The position numbers and the translations under genes are program-made. Shown here in pieces: positions 1 through 8,458 of a stretch of DNA of 54,782 nucleotides. Every line of letters starts with the position of its first letter. The first letter of the stretch is position 1. The DNA is from Prevotella sp. UBA2754. GTDB lineage: Bacteria; Bacteroidota; Bacteroidia; Bacteroidales; Bacteroidaceae. The notes beneath the pieces were generated by a model that saw only the letters and a list, made by a program, of their open reading frames with translations, searched no databases and had not been told where the DNA came from. The stretch lies in NCBI GenBank assembly GCA_002353295.1, contig DEJG01000002.1:4309-59090 (forward strand). The letters run 5' to 3'.

Positions 1-884
1 GCACGGAAAACTCCGATGCCCACCAGTATAGCCACCAGATAGGGAATGATGCGGACGGCTGTAGTAAAACCATCCTTAGCACCCTCGATGAAGGCATCAT
101 AAACGTTGGCCTTCTTGCGCACACCGGCAGCGATGAAACTGACGATAATCAGCATCAGCAGAATGTTGGCAACGGTGGTGCTCACCTTGTTCATCATGTC
201 GCTGTCCATCTGCGAGAATCCCCAGATGATGCCAGCCACCAACGCACAGGCACCACCCAGCGTCAAAAGCAGAGTGCGGTTCAGCAGATTGATGCGCTGA
301 AATAGCGAGGTGACGATGATGCCAGCCAGTGTCGAGAAGAACGTAGCCAGCAGGATGGGCATAAAGATATCGGTAGGCTGTGCAGCACCCATCTGCACGC
401 GATACACCATGATAGAAACAGGAATCAGCGTCAATCCTGATGTGTTCAGCACGAGGAACATAATCATTGGATTCCACGCAGTGTCCTTCTTCGGGTTCAG
501 TTCCTGCATCTGCTCCATTGCCTTCAGTCCCAGCGGAGTAGCTGCATTGTCGAGTCCCAACATGTTAGCAGCCAGGTTCATGAAGATAGAACCCGTCACG
601 GGGTGGCCCTTGGGGATGTCGGGAAACAGTTTTGTAAACACGGGCGACAGCAGGCGAGCCAGAAAATTGACCACACCACCCTTCTCGCCCACTTTCATAA
701 TGCCGAGCCACAGCGACAGCACGCCAGTCAGTCCCAACGAGATTTCGAACGCAGTTTTCGACGACGAGAATGTAGAATCCATCATAGCGGGGAACACCTC
801 CAAGTCTCCCCAGAACACCAGCTTCACCGTTGCTATCACAAAGGCAAGCAGGAAAAACGCTACCCAAATATAATTTAAAACCAT
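1..884 (-). CDS. SpmA/SpmB-like nucleoside recognition (Gate) membrane protein, C-terminally cut by window edge
   Basis: I translated this by hand from ATG at 884; it stays open for 294 codons to the window edge. The N-terminal half matches spore maturation protein A (motifs 'LSLWLGIMKVGEKGG', 'FPDIPKGHPVTGSIFMNLAA', 'NAATPLGLKAMEQMQELNP'). From about residue 250 the SpmB part begins ('YDAFIEGAKDGFTTAVRIIP'), so this is the fused SpmA-SpmB form common in non-sporulating Bacteroidetes, usually about 410 aa; roughly the last 115 residues are missing. Several hydrophobic membrane segments are visible. Its role in these organisms is not established; the family carries the nucleoside-recognition/Gate domain. 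The start lies only 4 nt past a TACCTTTG box, so the mRNA may be leaderless. Confidence 0.85.
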   Translation of the reverse strand, partial: MVLNYIWVAFFLLAFVIATVKLVFWGDLEVFPAMMDSTFSSSKTAFEISLGLTGVLSLWLGIMKVGEKGGVVNFLARLLSPVFTKLFPDIPKGHPVTGSIFMNLAANMLGLDNAATPLGLKAMEQMQELNPKKDTAWNPMIMFLVLNTSGLTLIPVSIMVYRVQMGAAQPTDIFMPILLATFFSTLAGIIVTSLFQRINLLNRTLLLTLGGACALVAGIIWGFSQMDSDMMNKVSTTVANILLMLIIVSFIAAGVRKKANVYDAFIEGAKDGFTTAVRIIPYLVAILVGIGVFR

Positions 885-888
885 TCCG

Positions 889-920
889 CAAAGGTACAAC
901 TATTTAAGGTAACAGCCAAA
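889..920 (-). promoter_or_regulatory. Bacteroidetes-type promoter for the SpmA/SpmB-like gene
   Basis: On the minus strand, TTTG (920-917), 20 bp, then TACCTTTG (896-889). This fits the TTTG-N19-21-TAnnTTTG promoter of Bacteroidetes. The start codon follows 4 nt after the -7 box. Confidence 0.75.
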
Positions 921-930
921 AAAAAAAGCA

Positions 931-961
931 AAAAAAGAGCGCCTACATCTCGCAGGCACTC
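931..961 (-). terminator. Intrinsic terminator of the LruC gene at 1005-2267
   Basis: Read on the minus strand, the stem GAGTGCCT/AGGCGCTC (961-954 with 944-937, one G-U pair) is followed by a run of six T, then more T-rich sequence. It lies 44 bp after the stop codon. Confidence 0.75.
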
Positions 962-1004
962 TTCCTAAATAGAATTGTTTATGATTGTATTTGATGGGTT
1001 CAAA

Positions 1005-2267
1005 TTAATACAGGTCAGATTCATTAGTAACTGTGTTATACCAATCCTGAGGTTTACTGCTATTTACATACGCTTTGAATGAGGTATAACTACCTGTCAG
1101 CTGCTTGCGCTCCTTCATCCACTTGGTGCCTACAGGAACTGCAAATTTTTGAGTAGCCTCACCTGTTTTTGCTGTCAGTTCTGTAGTGCCAACCCTTGTT
1201 ACAATTTCTAAAGCATTATGATCCTGATAAGTAGCATCACCCAGCAAAACTCTGAAGACAACAGGAGCCAAACCATCAACACCACCATTTGCATTGGTAT
1301 TAATCATGGTAGAAACTGGCTGACCAAACAACTCATGCACTTCCTTACCACCAATTGTCAGAGCCTTGGTACCACCAGCTGCCCATAGGGTGATAATTGC
1401 ATAATCTACATTTTTGCTTCCATTCCATTCTTGTACGAAAGCAACATCAAATACAGCATCATTGAAGTCCCAGTCGCTGATGTCAAGGTTATCAAGATTG
1501 CTGTCAATCAAGTCTTCAACCATAACGCGTTTTGCATTCTTGTATGTAGCAGGATTAATTCTAACAATATAATCTGCATAATTACCATCAGCTGGCACAA
1601 CTTTTTCTCCTGTGCTACCATCAGATTCGAAATCGAAACCTACATAGTAGTTTCCTGCCAAAGTCTCATCAATAACAGAACCAGGGATGATGATAAAGTG
1701 GTCATAAACCTTATGCTTGTTATCAGTAAGAGAGCACTCATAAGTAAACTTCAAAGAGCTACTGTTCGACATAAACATACTTTTGCCATGCCATCCATTA
1801 TCGGTTCCGCCACCAAGGTTAAAATTGTTGATATGCTCAAGTTCCTGATTGTTGGGACCACAACAAATCTGATCCATATTTTTGTCGCCATAACCTTGTG
1901 TCCAAACTTGAAAAACAAAAAAATCACTCCAATTGACAACTACACCAACTGTCGGGTTGGGATTATCATTGAACCACTTCTGCACTAGGTCAATTTCCGA
2001 TTCTGTTGGTTCAGCTGGAACGTTCATCTTACCTGACCATTCATTAGCATTAGCCCAGACACCACGCATTAAATTTCCATCTTTGCCAAATGCGGTTACT
2101 TGCTGGTCATCAAATCCCCAATTTACATTGGCATTTACCTTACCACCTACGAAACTCTCAAAAGCAGCAGCGTACTTCTGTTCCTGAGTCTGAGGAGCAA
2201 CAGTCTTGTCACTTACGCAACTTGCGAAAGCAAGGGTTACGAAACCCATCAAAAATAACTTCTTCAT
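1005..2267 (-). CDS. LruC-domain (DUF4842) lipoprotein
   Basis: 420 aa. The N-terminus is a lipoprotein signal with Cys at about position 17 ('TLAFASC'), so it should be anchored in the outer membrane or exposed at the surface. The C-terminal half carries the LruC/DUF4842 hallmark 'DISDWDFNDAVFDVAF', an acidic, probably cation-binding motif; further support is 'FGFDFE'-type acidic strands and the terminal beta-rich region. Upstream, and divergently transcribed, is a second protein with the same hallmark (2501-3787), so the two are likely functionally related. The function of LruC proteins in Bacteroidales is not known to me. An intrinsic terminator follows the gene. Confidence 0.8.
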   Translation of the reverse strand: MKKLFLMGFVTLAFASCVSDKTVAPQTQEQKYAAAFESFVGGKVNANVNWGFDDQQVTAFGKDGNLMRGVWANANEWSGKMNVPAEPTESEIDLVQKWFNDNPNPTVGVVVNWSDFFVFQVWTQGYGDKNMDQICCGPNNQELEHINNFNLGGGTDNGWHGKSMFMSNSSSLKFTYECSLTDNKHKVYDHFIIIPGSVIDETLAGNYYVGFDFESDGSTGEKVVPADGNYADYIVRINPATYKNAKRVMVEDLIDSNLDNLDISDWDFNDAVFDVAFVQEWNGSKNVDYAIITLWAAGGTKALTIGGKEVHELFGQPVSTMINTNANGGVDGLAPVVFRVLLGDATYQDHNALEIVTRVGTTELTAKTGEATQKFAVPVGTKWMKERKQLTGSYTSFKAYVNSSKPQDWYNTVTNESDLY

Positions 2268-2346
2268 CTTACTTTAAACTTTAAATTTTTAATGATTGTA
2301 TTGATACTTAATTCTTTTGAGAGAGGTCATTCACATAATGACGATG

Positions 2347-2354
2347 CAAAAATA
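2347..2354 (-). promoter_or_regulatory. Possible -7 box for the 1005-2267 LruC gene
   Basis: TATTTTTG on the minus strand matches TAnnTTTG, 80 bp before the start codon, in the 233-bp divergent intergenic region. I see no good TTTG at the right upstream distance, so this is weak. The plus-strand gene at 2501 has only a poor candidate (TAATTTTA at 2470-2477). Confidence 0.35.
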
Positions 2355-2500
2355 CAATATAAATTGGAAAAAATAGACATATAGAGGTTAAAATATGTAA
2401 AAAAGCGGACAATCGGTTGTCTAAATCAAGTTTTTGATACAAAAATGAGGAAGATTCAAGCATTTTTTGTAATTTTACACCCGAAAACAAAAATGTCATC

Positions 2501-3787
2501 ATGAACAAAACATTCGCGCGTACATTATTTATATTAATAGTAACGCTGTGCTGCACCACAGCATGTATCAGAGACAAGTTCAAGTACTACGGCTACGAAG
2601 ACGAGCTGGAGGGCTATGCTCCCGTTGACTACGTGGACCCAAGCCAGACGTGGATACTCACTAAGGAGTGTTCGAACGGCGTGGGCGGCATTCCCAACAA
2701 TGCCGAACGGGTGGTTCTGCTGTCGGGAAATCCCTTTACGGACGACGGTGTCGAGATTCTGGCAGAGGTATATACTTCGGTGCTGGCTGGACAATATGCC
2801 AACCTCAGCTTTGTGGCTCCCCCTACTATTAATAAGGTGTATGCCGCTGCATTGGGTGAAAACGGCGAATATCTGGCATTTGCCGAGTCTGCCCTCAATG
2901 CCACCATCAAATTTGACGGCACTGTACCTACCGGCAATCCCAAGGCCATTACCCCGCAGGAGATAAAATACTGCTTCGAGGCTGAATATCCCAAACCGGG
3001 CGACTGGGACTATAACGATGTGGTAATGACGATTTCGAAGGAAATAGTGCGCGACCTGCCTAACGTGGTGGCGCTGAATGTGAGCCTCGACGCTGTGGGC
3101 TATCTCGAGCAGATAGCAGCAGCCATCCGACTGGTGGGCTATCCCAACAACAAGGTGACCATCACTCAGAACGAGAGCTCTACCTTTGTCCGTGAGCCTG
3201 AGCGCGAGCGCAAGATTCTGACACAGAAAGAACTGCAGTTTGCTTCGCTCAATGGTCATGCTGTCATCAATCTTTTCGACGATGCCCACCTGGCTATGTA
3301 TCATAGCGACAAGGACGGCAACGTGTATCGCCGATACTTCAACACCATCGAGAATCCTACGTCCGACAACAAGGGTGCCGTGCAGCCAGCAGTGAAGGTG
3401 ACTTTCTACCTCGACTTCGACGACGAAAACATGGCCCGCAACTTCCAGCTGACCGAACTCGACCCCTTCATTCTGGTGCAATACGGAACGTCGGGCTCCA
3501 ATTTCTGGGAGATTCACACCTACCCCTACAAGTTGCACGAGGTGGTTTATCACTATTACAACGATGCTGCCCAGAGTTACAACAACCTCTACACATGGGC
3601 CATCCCCATCCCCGACGGCGATTTCCGCTATCCGCTGGAGGGCGAGCCGATGGGCATGATGAAGAACAGCATTGTGTCGGGTTCGTATCAAACCATCGGT
3701 CATTCGTTCGGAGAGTGGGTAATGGACGCCACTTCTGCCCGCGATTGGTATCTCTATCCTGCTGAAGGAGCCGTTTACATTAAGTAA
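2501..3787 (+). CDS. LruC-domain (DUF4842) lipoprotein
   Basis: 428 aa. A hydrophobic signal ends in a lipobox-like 'CCTTAC' with Cys at about 22. The LruC hallmark is 'PKPGDWDYNDVVMTIS' near residue 170, followed by 'NVSLDAVGYLEQIAAAIRL', which is typical of the family core. A long beta-rich C-terminal part ends in 'AEGAVYIK'. It is GC-richer in codon choice than the divergent paralogue and quite different in sequence, so the pair is not a recent duplication. It ends convergently with the helicase gene, the two stop codons overlapping by 8 bp (3780-3787), and I see no terminator there. A surface role is inferred; the substrate is unknown. Confidence 0.8.
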   Translation: MNKTFARTLFILIVTLCCTTACIRDKFKYYGYEDELEGYAPVDYVDPSQTWILTKECSNGVGGIPNNAERVVLLSGNPFTDDGVEILAEVYTSVLAGQYANLSFVAPPTINKVYAAALGENGEYLAFAESALNATIKFDGTVPTGNPKAITPQEIKYCFEAEYPKPGDWDYNDVVMTISKEIVRDLPNVVALNVSLDAVGYLEQIAAAIRLVGYPNNKVTITQNESSTFVREPERERKILTQKELQFASLNGHAVINLFDDAHLAMYHSDKDGNVYRRYFNTIENPTSDNKGAVQPAVKVTFYLDFDDENMARNFQLTELDPFILVQYGTSGSNFWEIHTYPYKLHEVVYHYYNDAAQSYNNLYTWAIPIPDGDFRYPLEGEPMGMMKNSIVSGSYQTIGHSFGEWVMDATSARDWYLYPAEGAVYIK

Positions 3788-5657
3788 GCTTAGAATCTTT
3801 CTGAAGGTTGGAAATATATTGCCATAACTGGCGATAGAATGGGTGATGTGTTAAGGTAGGCATGTCACCGAGTATAATTAATTTCATACGGGCACGAGTG
3901 ATGGCTACGTTCATACGGCGTAAGTCGCGCAAGAAACCAATCTGTCCCTCTTCGTTGGCACGTACCATCGATACGACGATGATGTCGCGTTCCTGTCCCT
4001 GGAAGCCATCCACTGTATTGATGCTGATTTGTCGGCGGAAAGGTTTGAAAAGCTCCTGTTTCATCAGCAATCTGCGCAGGTACTGTACCTGTGCTCGGTA
4101 GGGCGAGATGATGCCTACGTCGATATGTTCTTCCAACAGGCGTTGCTTGCCAATGCGTTCGAAATACTGCTGTAGCGTGTTGAGGGTGAGTTCTGCTTCT
4201 TCCTTGTTAATACGTCCGAAACTCTCGCCTACAAACTCCTCTTTGAAGAGATGGTCGGAAGTGTCAATCCATTCCATTGGGATGTCGAGGTCAAGAATGC
4301 TCCGATATTTGACAGTTGGTGAACTTTCCAACTGTCCGTCGTAGAAATAATTGCTGGAGAAACGCATGATGTCTTCATTCATGCGATACTGTATTTTCAA
4401 CAGGGTGACGGCTTCAGGATGGGTTTCTACGATACGTTCCATCAGTGTTTTCCCCAGTCCGGCTTTCAGTGCAGCAACACTTTTGATGGTAGGGGGCAGT
4501 TGACAGTGGTCGCCAGCCAGGATAACTCGCGAACAGCGGCGTATGGGAATCCAGCAGGCAGCTTCCAGAGCCTGCGCTGCCTCGTCGATAAATAAGGTGC
4601 CGAATTTCTGTCCATCAAGCAGTCGGTTGGCTGCACCTATTAATGTACAGGCAATGACGCGTGCCTCGCCGAAGAGTTCATTCTGGATTCTGATCTCTAG
4701 TTCGGTGGCTCTGCCTTTCAGACTTTCCAGTTTCTGGTGGAATTTCTCGTCGCCTCGTTTTCGATGGGCTCGCAGTTCTCGAATAGCCTTGCGGATAGCC
4801 CACAGGTGGGGATAGTCGGGATGCGCCTCAAAGCGTCGTTCGTAGGTAAACGAGAGCATCTTGTCATTGACACGCGTAGGATTACCAATGCGCAACACGT
4901 TGATACCCCTATCCACCAGTTTTTCTGAAATCCAGTCGACAGCCATATTGCTTTGTGCGCATACCATGACCTGATTCTCGCGCATCAGTGTTTCGCGAAT
5001 AGCCTCTACCAGTGTGGTGGTCTTACCTGTTCCAGGAGGTCCGTGTACAATGGCTACATCTTTCGAGCGTAATACCAGATTGACGGCCTCTTCCTGTGTC
5101 GGATTCAGATAGGGGAAGTGTAGGGGAGGAAAGACAAATGTCTCTGCTTTCTGATGCGAATAGAACAGATCGCGCAGATAGCCGATACGCCCTTTCCCCT
5201 TGATGGCTCTGTCGAGTGCTTCCATCATCAGTCGGTAGCTCGTTTCATCGAACGATAGTTGCACACCCAGTTGTTCGGTCTTCTGCAGGGTTACCAGATA
5301 GCCGTTATTGGGAATGATGCACACCATGCGGTCCCCATCCACATAACTGACGGTAGCCGAAAATGGGAGGTATTTGATCTTGCTGTTCTCGTCCTGATGG
5401 AAGAACATGACCGACTTACCAAACTCAAACGTATGTTCGATGTCCTGGTCTGTGGTGCGAAACACCTCTATAACCAGTTGGTTGAGTGAGTTATAATAGC
5501 TGTTACCTACCTTTAGTGGCCACCACGCATCACCACGTTTCACCTTCCGCTGTACACCCATTTCTTCAGTCTGCTTGCGGAAAGCTTCTTTTTCGGTGTG
5601 ATACTCCATCTGGAGCAGCAATCTTTGTTGTTCTAATGCCTGTATGGGTGAGGTCAC
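3780..5657 (-). CDS. Superfamily 1 DNA/RNA helicase, IGHMBP2/DNA2-NAM7 type
   Basis: 625 aa. An N-terminal OB/stalk-like region (about 1-180) is followed by a Walker A 'GPPGTGKTTT' at about 206-215, Walker B 'LFIDEAAQALE', motif III 'ILAGDHCQLPPT', and the 1B/2B-type motifs 'QYRMNEDIM', 'ISINTVDGFQGQERDIIVVS' and 'RRMNVAITRAR'. These are the hallmarks of the Upf1-like SF1B helicases (IGHMBP2, Dna2, NAM7). The start chosen is GTG at 5657; the next in-frame ATG would remove 16 residues. It lies 19 bp after the stop of the pectate lyase gene on the same strand, so the two may be co-transcribed although they are functionally unrelated. Likely role: nucleic-acid unwinding in repair or RNA metabolism. 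Confidence 0.9.
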   Translation of the reverse strand: MTSPIQALEQQRLLLQMEYHTEKEAFRKQTEEMGVQRKVKRGDAWWPLKVGNSYYNSLNQLVIEVFRTTDQDIEHTFEFGKSVMFFHQDENSKIKYLPFSATVSYVDGDRMVCIIPNNGYLVTLQKTEQLGVQLSFDETSYRLMMEALDRAIKGKGRIGYLRDLFYSHQKAETFVFPPLHFPYLNPTQEEAVNLVLRSKDVAIVHGPPGTGKTTTLVEAIRETLMRENQVMVCAQSNMAVDWISEKLVDRGINVLRIGNPTRVNDKMLSFTYERRFEAHPDYPHLWAIRKAIRELRAHRKRGDEKFHQKLESLKGRATELEIRIQNELFGEARVIACTLIGAANRLLDGQKFGTLFIDEAAQALEAACWIPIRRCSRVILAGDHCQLPPTIKSVAALKAGLGKTLMERIVETHPEAVTLLKIQYRMNEDIMRFSSNYFYDGQLESSPTVKYRSILDLDIPMEWIDTSDHLFKEEFVGESFGRINKEEAELTLNTLQQYFERIGKQRLLEEHIDVGIISPYRAQVQYLRRLLMKQELFKPFRRQISINTVDGFQGQERDIIVVSMVRANEEGQIGFLRDLRRMNVAITRARMKLIILGDMPTLTHHPFYRQLWQYISNLQKDSKLT

Positions 5658-5676
5658 AGCTATTTGTTTCTTGCTT

Positions 5677-8403
5677 TTATTTTACAATAAATTTCTGGCC
5701 GTTTTGGATGTAGACTCCCTTGGTGTTGGGCTTAGCGATGCGACGTCCGTTGAGGTCATACCATTCTGTGGCAGAGTCTATGTTGTTCTTCACCTGGTGG
5801 ATGGCGGTGGTTCCCTGATTGTAGGCGAAATGGAATTCGCGTTCAAAGGTGATGCCGTCTTCACTGGCCGTCACTGTGATGGCGAAGAGCTTGGGGGCTG
5901 AGGTTGATGGCGTCACTGTCAGTTTTCCGGCTGTCTGAACCGCTTTTACGCCATCGGGCGTGTCAATGACAAAGGTAGGATTTTGGTATCCTGCGAAATA
6001 GTCACTCAGTGTTAGCTCTTGAGATTCTTCAACGATGAAATTTGGAACGGCTATCCAGTTCAGATACTCTTCCAAGTCGGTATAGTAGTCGCCATCGCGG
6101 TCTTCATTATGGTTGGCCGCATTGGGGTTGGTACCTGTTAAAGCCTCAAACCAGTTGGGAATGCCGTCTTGATCGGTGTCCCATTTGCTGTCGCGCTGGG
6201 CTGTGGCCAATCCTAGTTTGTCGAGATCAAACCCTTCGCACCCCTTGTCCTCTTCTGAGTCGATGAGGCCAGCACGTCCAGAGCGACTGCCTTTGGTTGA
6301 TGTGGTGCCTTCCAATGTCTCTTTGACCATTCGCTGGTCGTGCAGGTCGAAGAAAGGTTGTGTACATCCGACGTCTGACAGCACATTTTTGAATGCTGCC
6401 TTCGCAGTCTCCATATTCTTCTCTGGATTCATAAAACTGAAGGGGGTGGTGGGCAGGGGATCCCAGTCAACTTTTTGTCCGCCTGATGTACTGTATTTAT
6501 AGGTAGTACCTTTTTTATCCTCAGTCAGGTTTCCATTGTTCTTCTCCTGACGGATATTGCCATTCACATAAACGCTCTGTGTTCCAGTGCCAGTACCTTC
6601 CAGTTGCAGGTTCATCAGCGTTCCGGTGCTGTTGGCACCCATTTTATAATAGTTGTTACAGAAGTTCATTTCGTGTGTACCGCCATCCGTAGCGCGTCCA
6701 CCCCAGTTGTACACCACATTATTATATATGTCATGATGTCCGTCGTAGGTTCCCTTGCCGTCCAGACCTCCGGAGATACTCCAGTTGCGCCCCTCGCAAT
6801 GAGCCAGCAGGTTGTGGTGGTAGCTGCCTGGCTGACCACCCATCTCTCCACCTCCGATGGTGGCTGCATATCCATGTTTATTGCCTGCAGAATAGTTAGG
6901 GTGCCCTGCCTGGTTCAGCGCTTCGCTGATCAGTGTGCGTTGCAGGGTGAGTCCCTTGGCATTACGGCTGGAGAATGCCTCATCTATAGTCCATGAGATG
7001 GAGCAGTGGTCCATGATGGATTGGTCGTTGCCTGCCATTCCCATACCATCAAGGCCTCCTAGCGTTGTTTCTTCGGTAGTGCCTTCCTCGGAACCATATG
7101 AATAGCTGTTATTACCGCCAGGAATGAGGTTGCTAATCAACTTCTTGTGTCCCAATCGCATACGTAGGAAGCGGGTAATGCCGTCGGACGCCATGCCGAA
7201 TGGGCAGGTACGTAGCATGATGCCTGTTCCTGGAGCGGTCTGTCCGGCGATAGTTACGAATTTGTCAGAGCAGGTGAGGCGGCTCTTCAGCGAGATGACT
7301 CCAGCCACGTCGAACACGATTGTTCTGGGGCCCTTCACCTTCTTGATACCATAACGGAGTGAGCCGGCTATGGGGTTCTCGTCGTCACCATTGTCTTCGA
7401 GATTCGTTACGTGATAGACTACTCCACCTCGTCCACCAATAGCAAACCGGCCATAACCTTCAGCTCCTGGGAATGCAAGGCGACGAGGCTGGAAAGCGAA
7501 AACCTTGCCCTTATGGAAAGTGCCGTTCACCCGTTCGTCCACTCGCCACCAATAGCGTACCAATGGTGAGAAGCCAGTGGCTGCATATTGGGCTTTGCTG
7601 CCTTCGTACTGGGCAGTTGCGGCATTAGCCACTTCTGTCGAGTCGGTGCCGTAAAACAGCCGGTGTAACGTAGCCCCTTCAACTGGCATCCAGCTGAATG
7701 TAATACTGCCCATATCGTCGGTAGCTACATGGAAGTCGTAGTTGGCCGGCACTGGATCCATGACACCATATGGGTTGGTGTCAAACTCCAGTCCGTTGAT
7801 CATGATGCTTGTGCGTTGATAGGTCTTTCCTGATTCGGGAACACAGGCATACTCGATAACAACAGGTTGCCCCTCGGTTACCGTAAACTCTACGTACGAG
7901 AAACTACATTCTGAAGCTTTCTTCGCTCCCGATGAGTGTTTGACACCTGTTACCTTCACCACACCATCGACCTTCACCTGTATGTCAGGATGGGTCTGTC
8001 CGGCATCTGTGTCATTGTGATAGGCAATGACAGAGTGCTGTCCTGCCTTCATACCTTCTATGGTCAGTTTGATAGCCGTAGTCCCACTGGTAATCCACTG
8101 ATAGTTGCCGTCATCCAGGTGACAGGCGAAAATGCCGTCGCCTAGCAGTTTAGAATTCTGCTGTACGATATTCTTATTCCAATTCGATGCCAGAGCGGTA
8201 GCTCCTTCGGATGGGGCTACTGTCAGTGTCACCCCTCCTTCCAGTGTTTTACTATCACTAGCTACGCGTCCCACAGGCCATGCGACGTAATTAGGTTCCG
8301 TGACTTCCGACGACTGTCTGCCAGAAAAGTCAAAATCGATTTGTTGGGCCATCATCACCGTGGCACAGCAAAACATGTAAGTTTGAATGAGTAGCTTTTT
8401 CAT
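5677..8403 (-). CDS. Secreted multidomain pectate lyase (PL1-like) with T9SS-like C-terminus
   Basis: 908 aa from the ATG at 8403, which begins a clear signal peptide ('KKLLIQTYMFCCATVMMAQ'). The frame is open 29 codons further upstream, but those residues look like untranslated leader. Order: beta-rich N-terminal module (about 25-200), fibronectin-III-like module ('ITFSWMPVEGATLHRLFYG'), then the pectate lyase beta-helix starting 'RLAFPGAEGYGRFAIGGRGG' and including 'DHCSISWTIDEAFSSRNAKG' and 'GSYHHNLLAHCEGRNWSISG'. Next come Asp-rich calcium-binding repeats ('DTDQDGIPNWFEAL', 'DRDGDYYTDLEEYLNW') and a C-terminal 'WYDLNGRRIAKPNTKGVYI' sorting-type tail. It should cleave pectin outside the cell or at the surface. 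No pectin-utilisation transporters lie nearby. Confidence 0.88.
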   Translation of the reverse strand: MKKLLIQTYMFCCATVMMAQQIDFDFSGRQSSEVTEPNYVAWPVGRVASDSKTLEGGVTLTVAPSEGATALASNWNKNIVQQNSKLLGDGIFACHLDDGNYQWITSGTTAIKLTIEGMKAGQHSVIAYHNDTDAGQTHPDIQVKVDGVVKVTGVKHSSGAKKASECSFSYVEFTVTEGQPVVIEYACVPESGKTYQRTSIMINGLEFDTNPYGVMDPVPANYDFHVATDDMGSITFSWMPVEGATLHRLFYGTDSTEVANAATAQYEGSKAQYAATGFSPLVRYWWRVDERVNGTFHKGKVFAFQPRRLAFPGAEGYGRFAIGGRGGVVYHVTNLEDNGDDENPIAGSLRYGIKKVKGPRTIVFDVAGVISLKSRLTCSDKFVTIAGQTAPGTGIMLRTCPFGMASDGITRFLRMRLGHKKLISNLIPGGNNSYSYGSEEGTTEETTLGGLDGMGMAGNDQSIMDHCSISWTIDEAFSSRNAKGLTLQRTLISEALNQAGHPNYSAGNKHGYAATIGGGEMGGQPGSYHHNLLAHCEGRNWSISGGLDGKGTYDGHHDIYNNVVYNWGGRATDGGTHEMNFCNNYYKMGANSTGTLMNLQLEGTGTGTQSVYVNGNIRQEKNNGNLTEDKKGTTYKYSTSGGQKVDWDPLPTTPFSFMNPEKNMETAKAAFKNVLSDVGCTQPFFDLHDQRMVKETLEGTTSTKGSRSGRAGLIDSEEDKGCEGFDLDKLGLATAQRDSKWDTDQDGIPNWFEALTGTNPNAANHNEDRDGDYYTDLEEYLNWIAVPNFIVEESQELTLSDYFAGYQNPTFVIDTPDGVKAVQTAGKLTVTPSTSAPKLFAITVTASEDGITFEREFHFAYNQGTTAIHQVKNNIDSATEWYDLNGRRIAKPNTKGVYIQNGQKFIVK

Positions 8404-8443
8404 TTTTTGTTGGATTAATGTTTTTTTTATAGACGTTTTTTTA

Positions 8444-8451
8444 TAACTTTG
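8444..8451 (+). promoter_or_regulatory. -7 box (TAACTTTG) for the RluA-like gene
   Basis: TAACTTTG ends 7 nt before the ATG at 8459, so the transcript would be leaderless or nearly so. The -33 region is T-rich but lacks a clean TTTG. Confidence 0.55.
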
Positions 8452-8458
8452 TACCCAA

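Noticed and set aside
97..477. 126-aa minus-strand frame at the left edge
   Set aside because: It is out of frame with the real SpmA/SpmB-like gene on the same strand, which runs off the window and has clear membrane-protein homology.
2534..3703. Long minus-strand frame opposite the LruC gene (389 codons)
   Set aside because: Antisense shadow of a gene with signal peptide and LruC motif; His/Val-rich composition with no domain.
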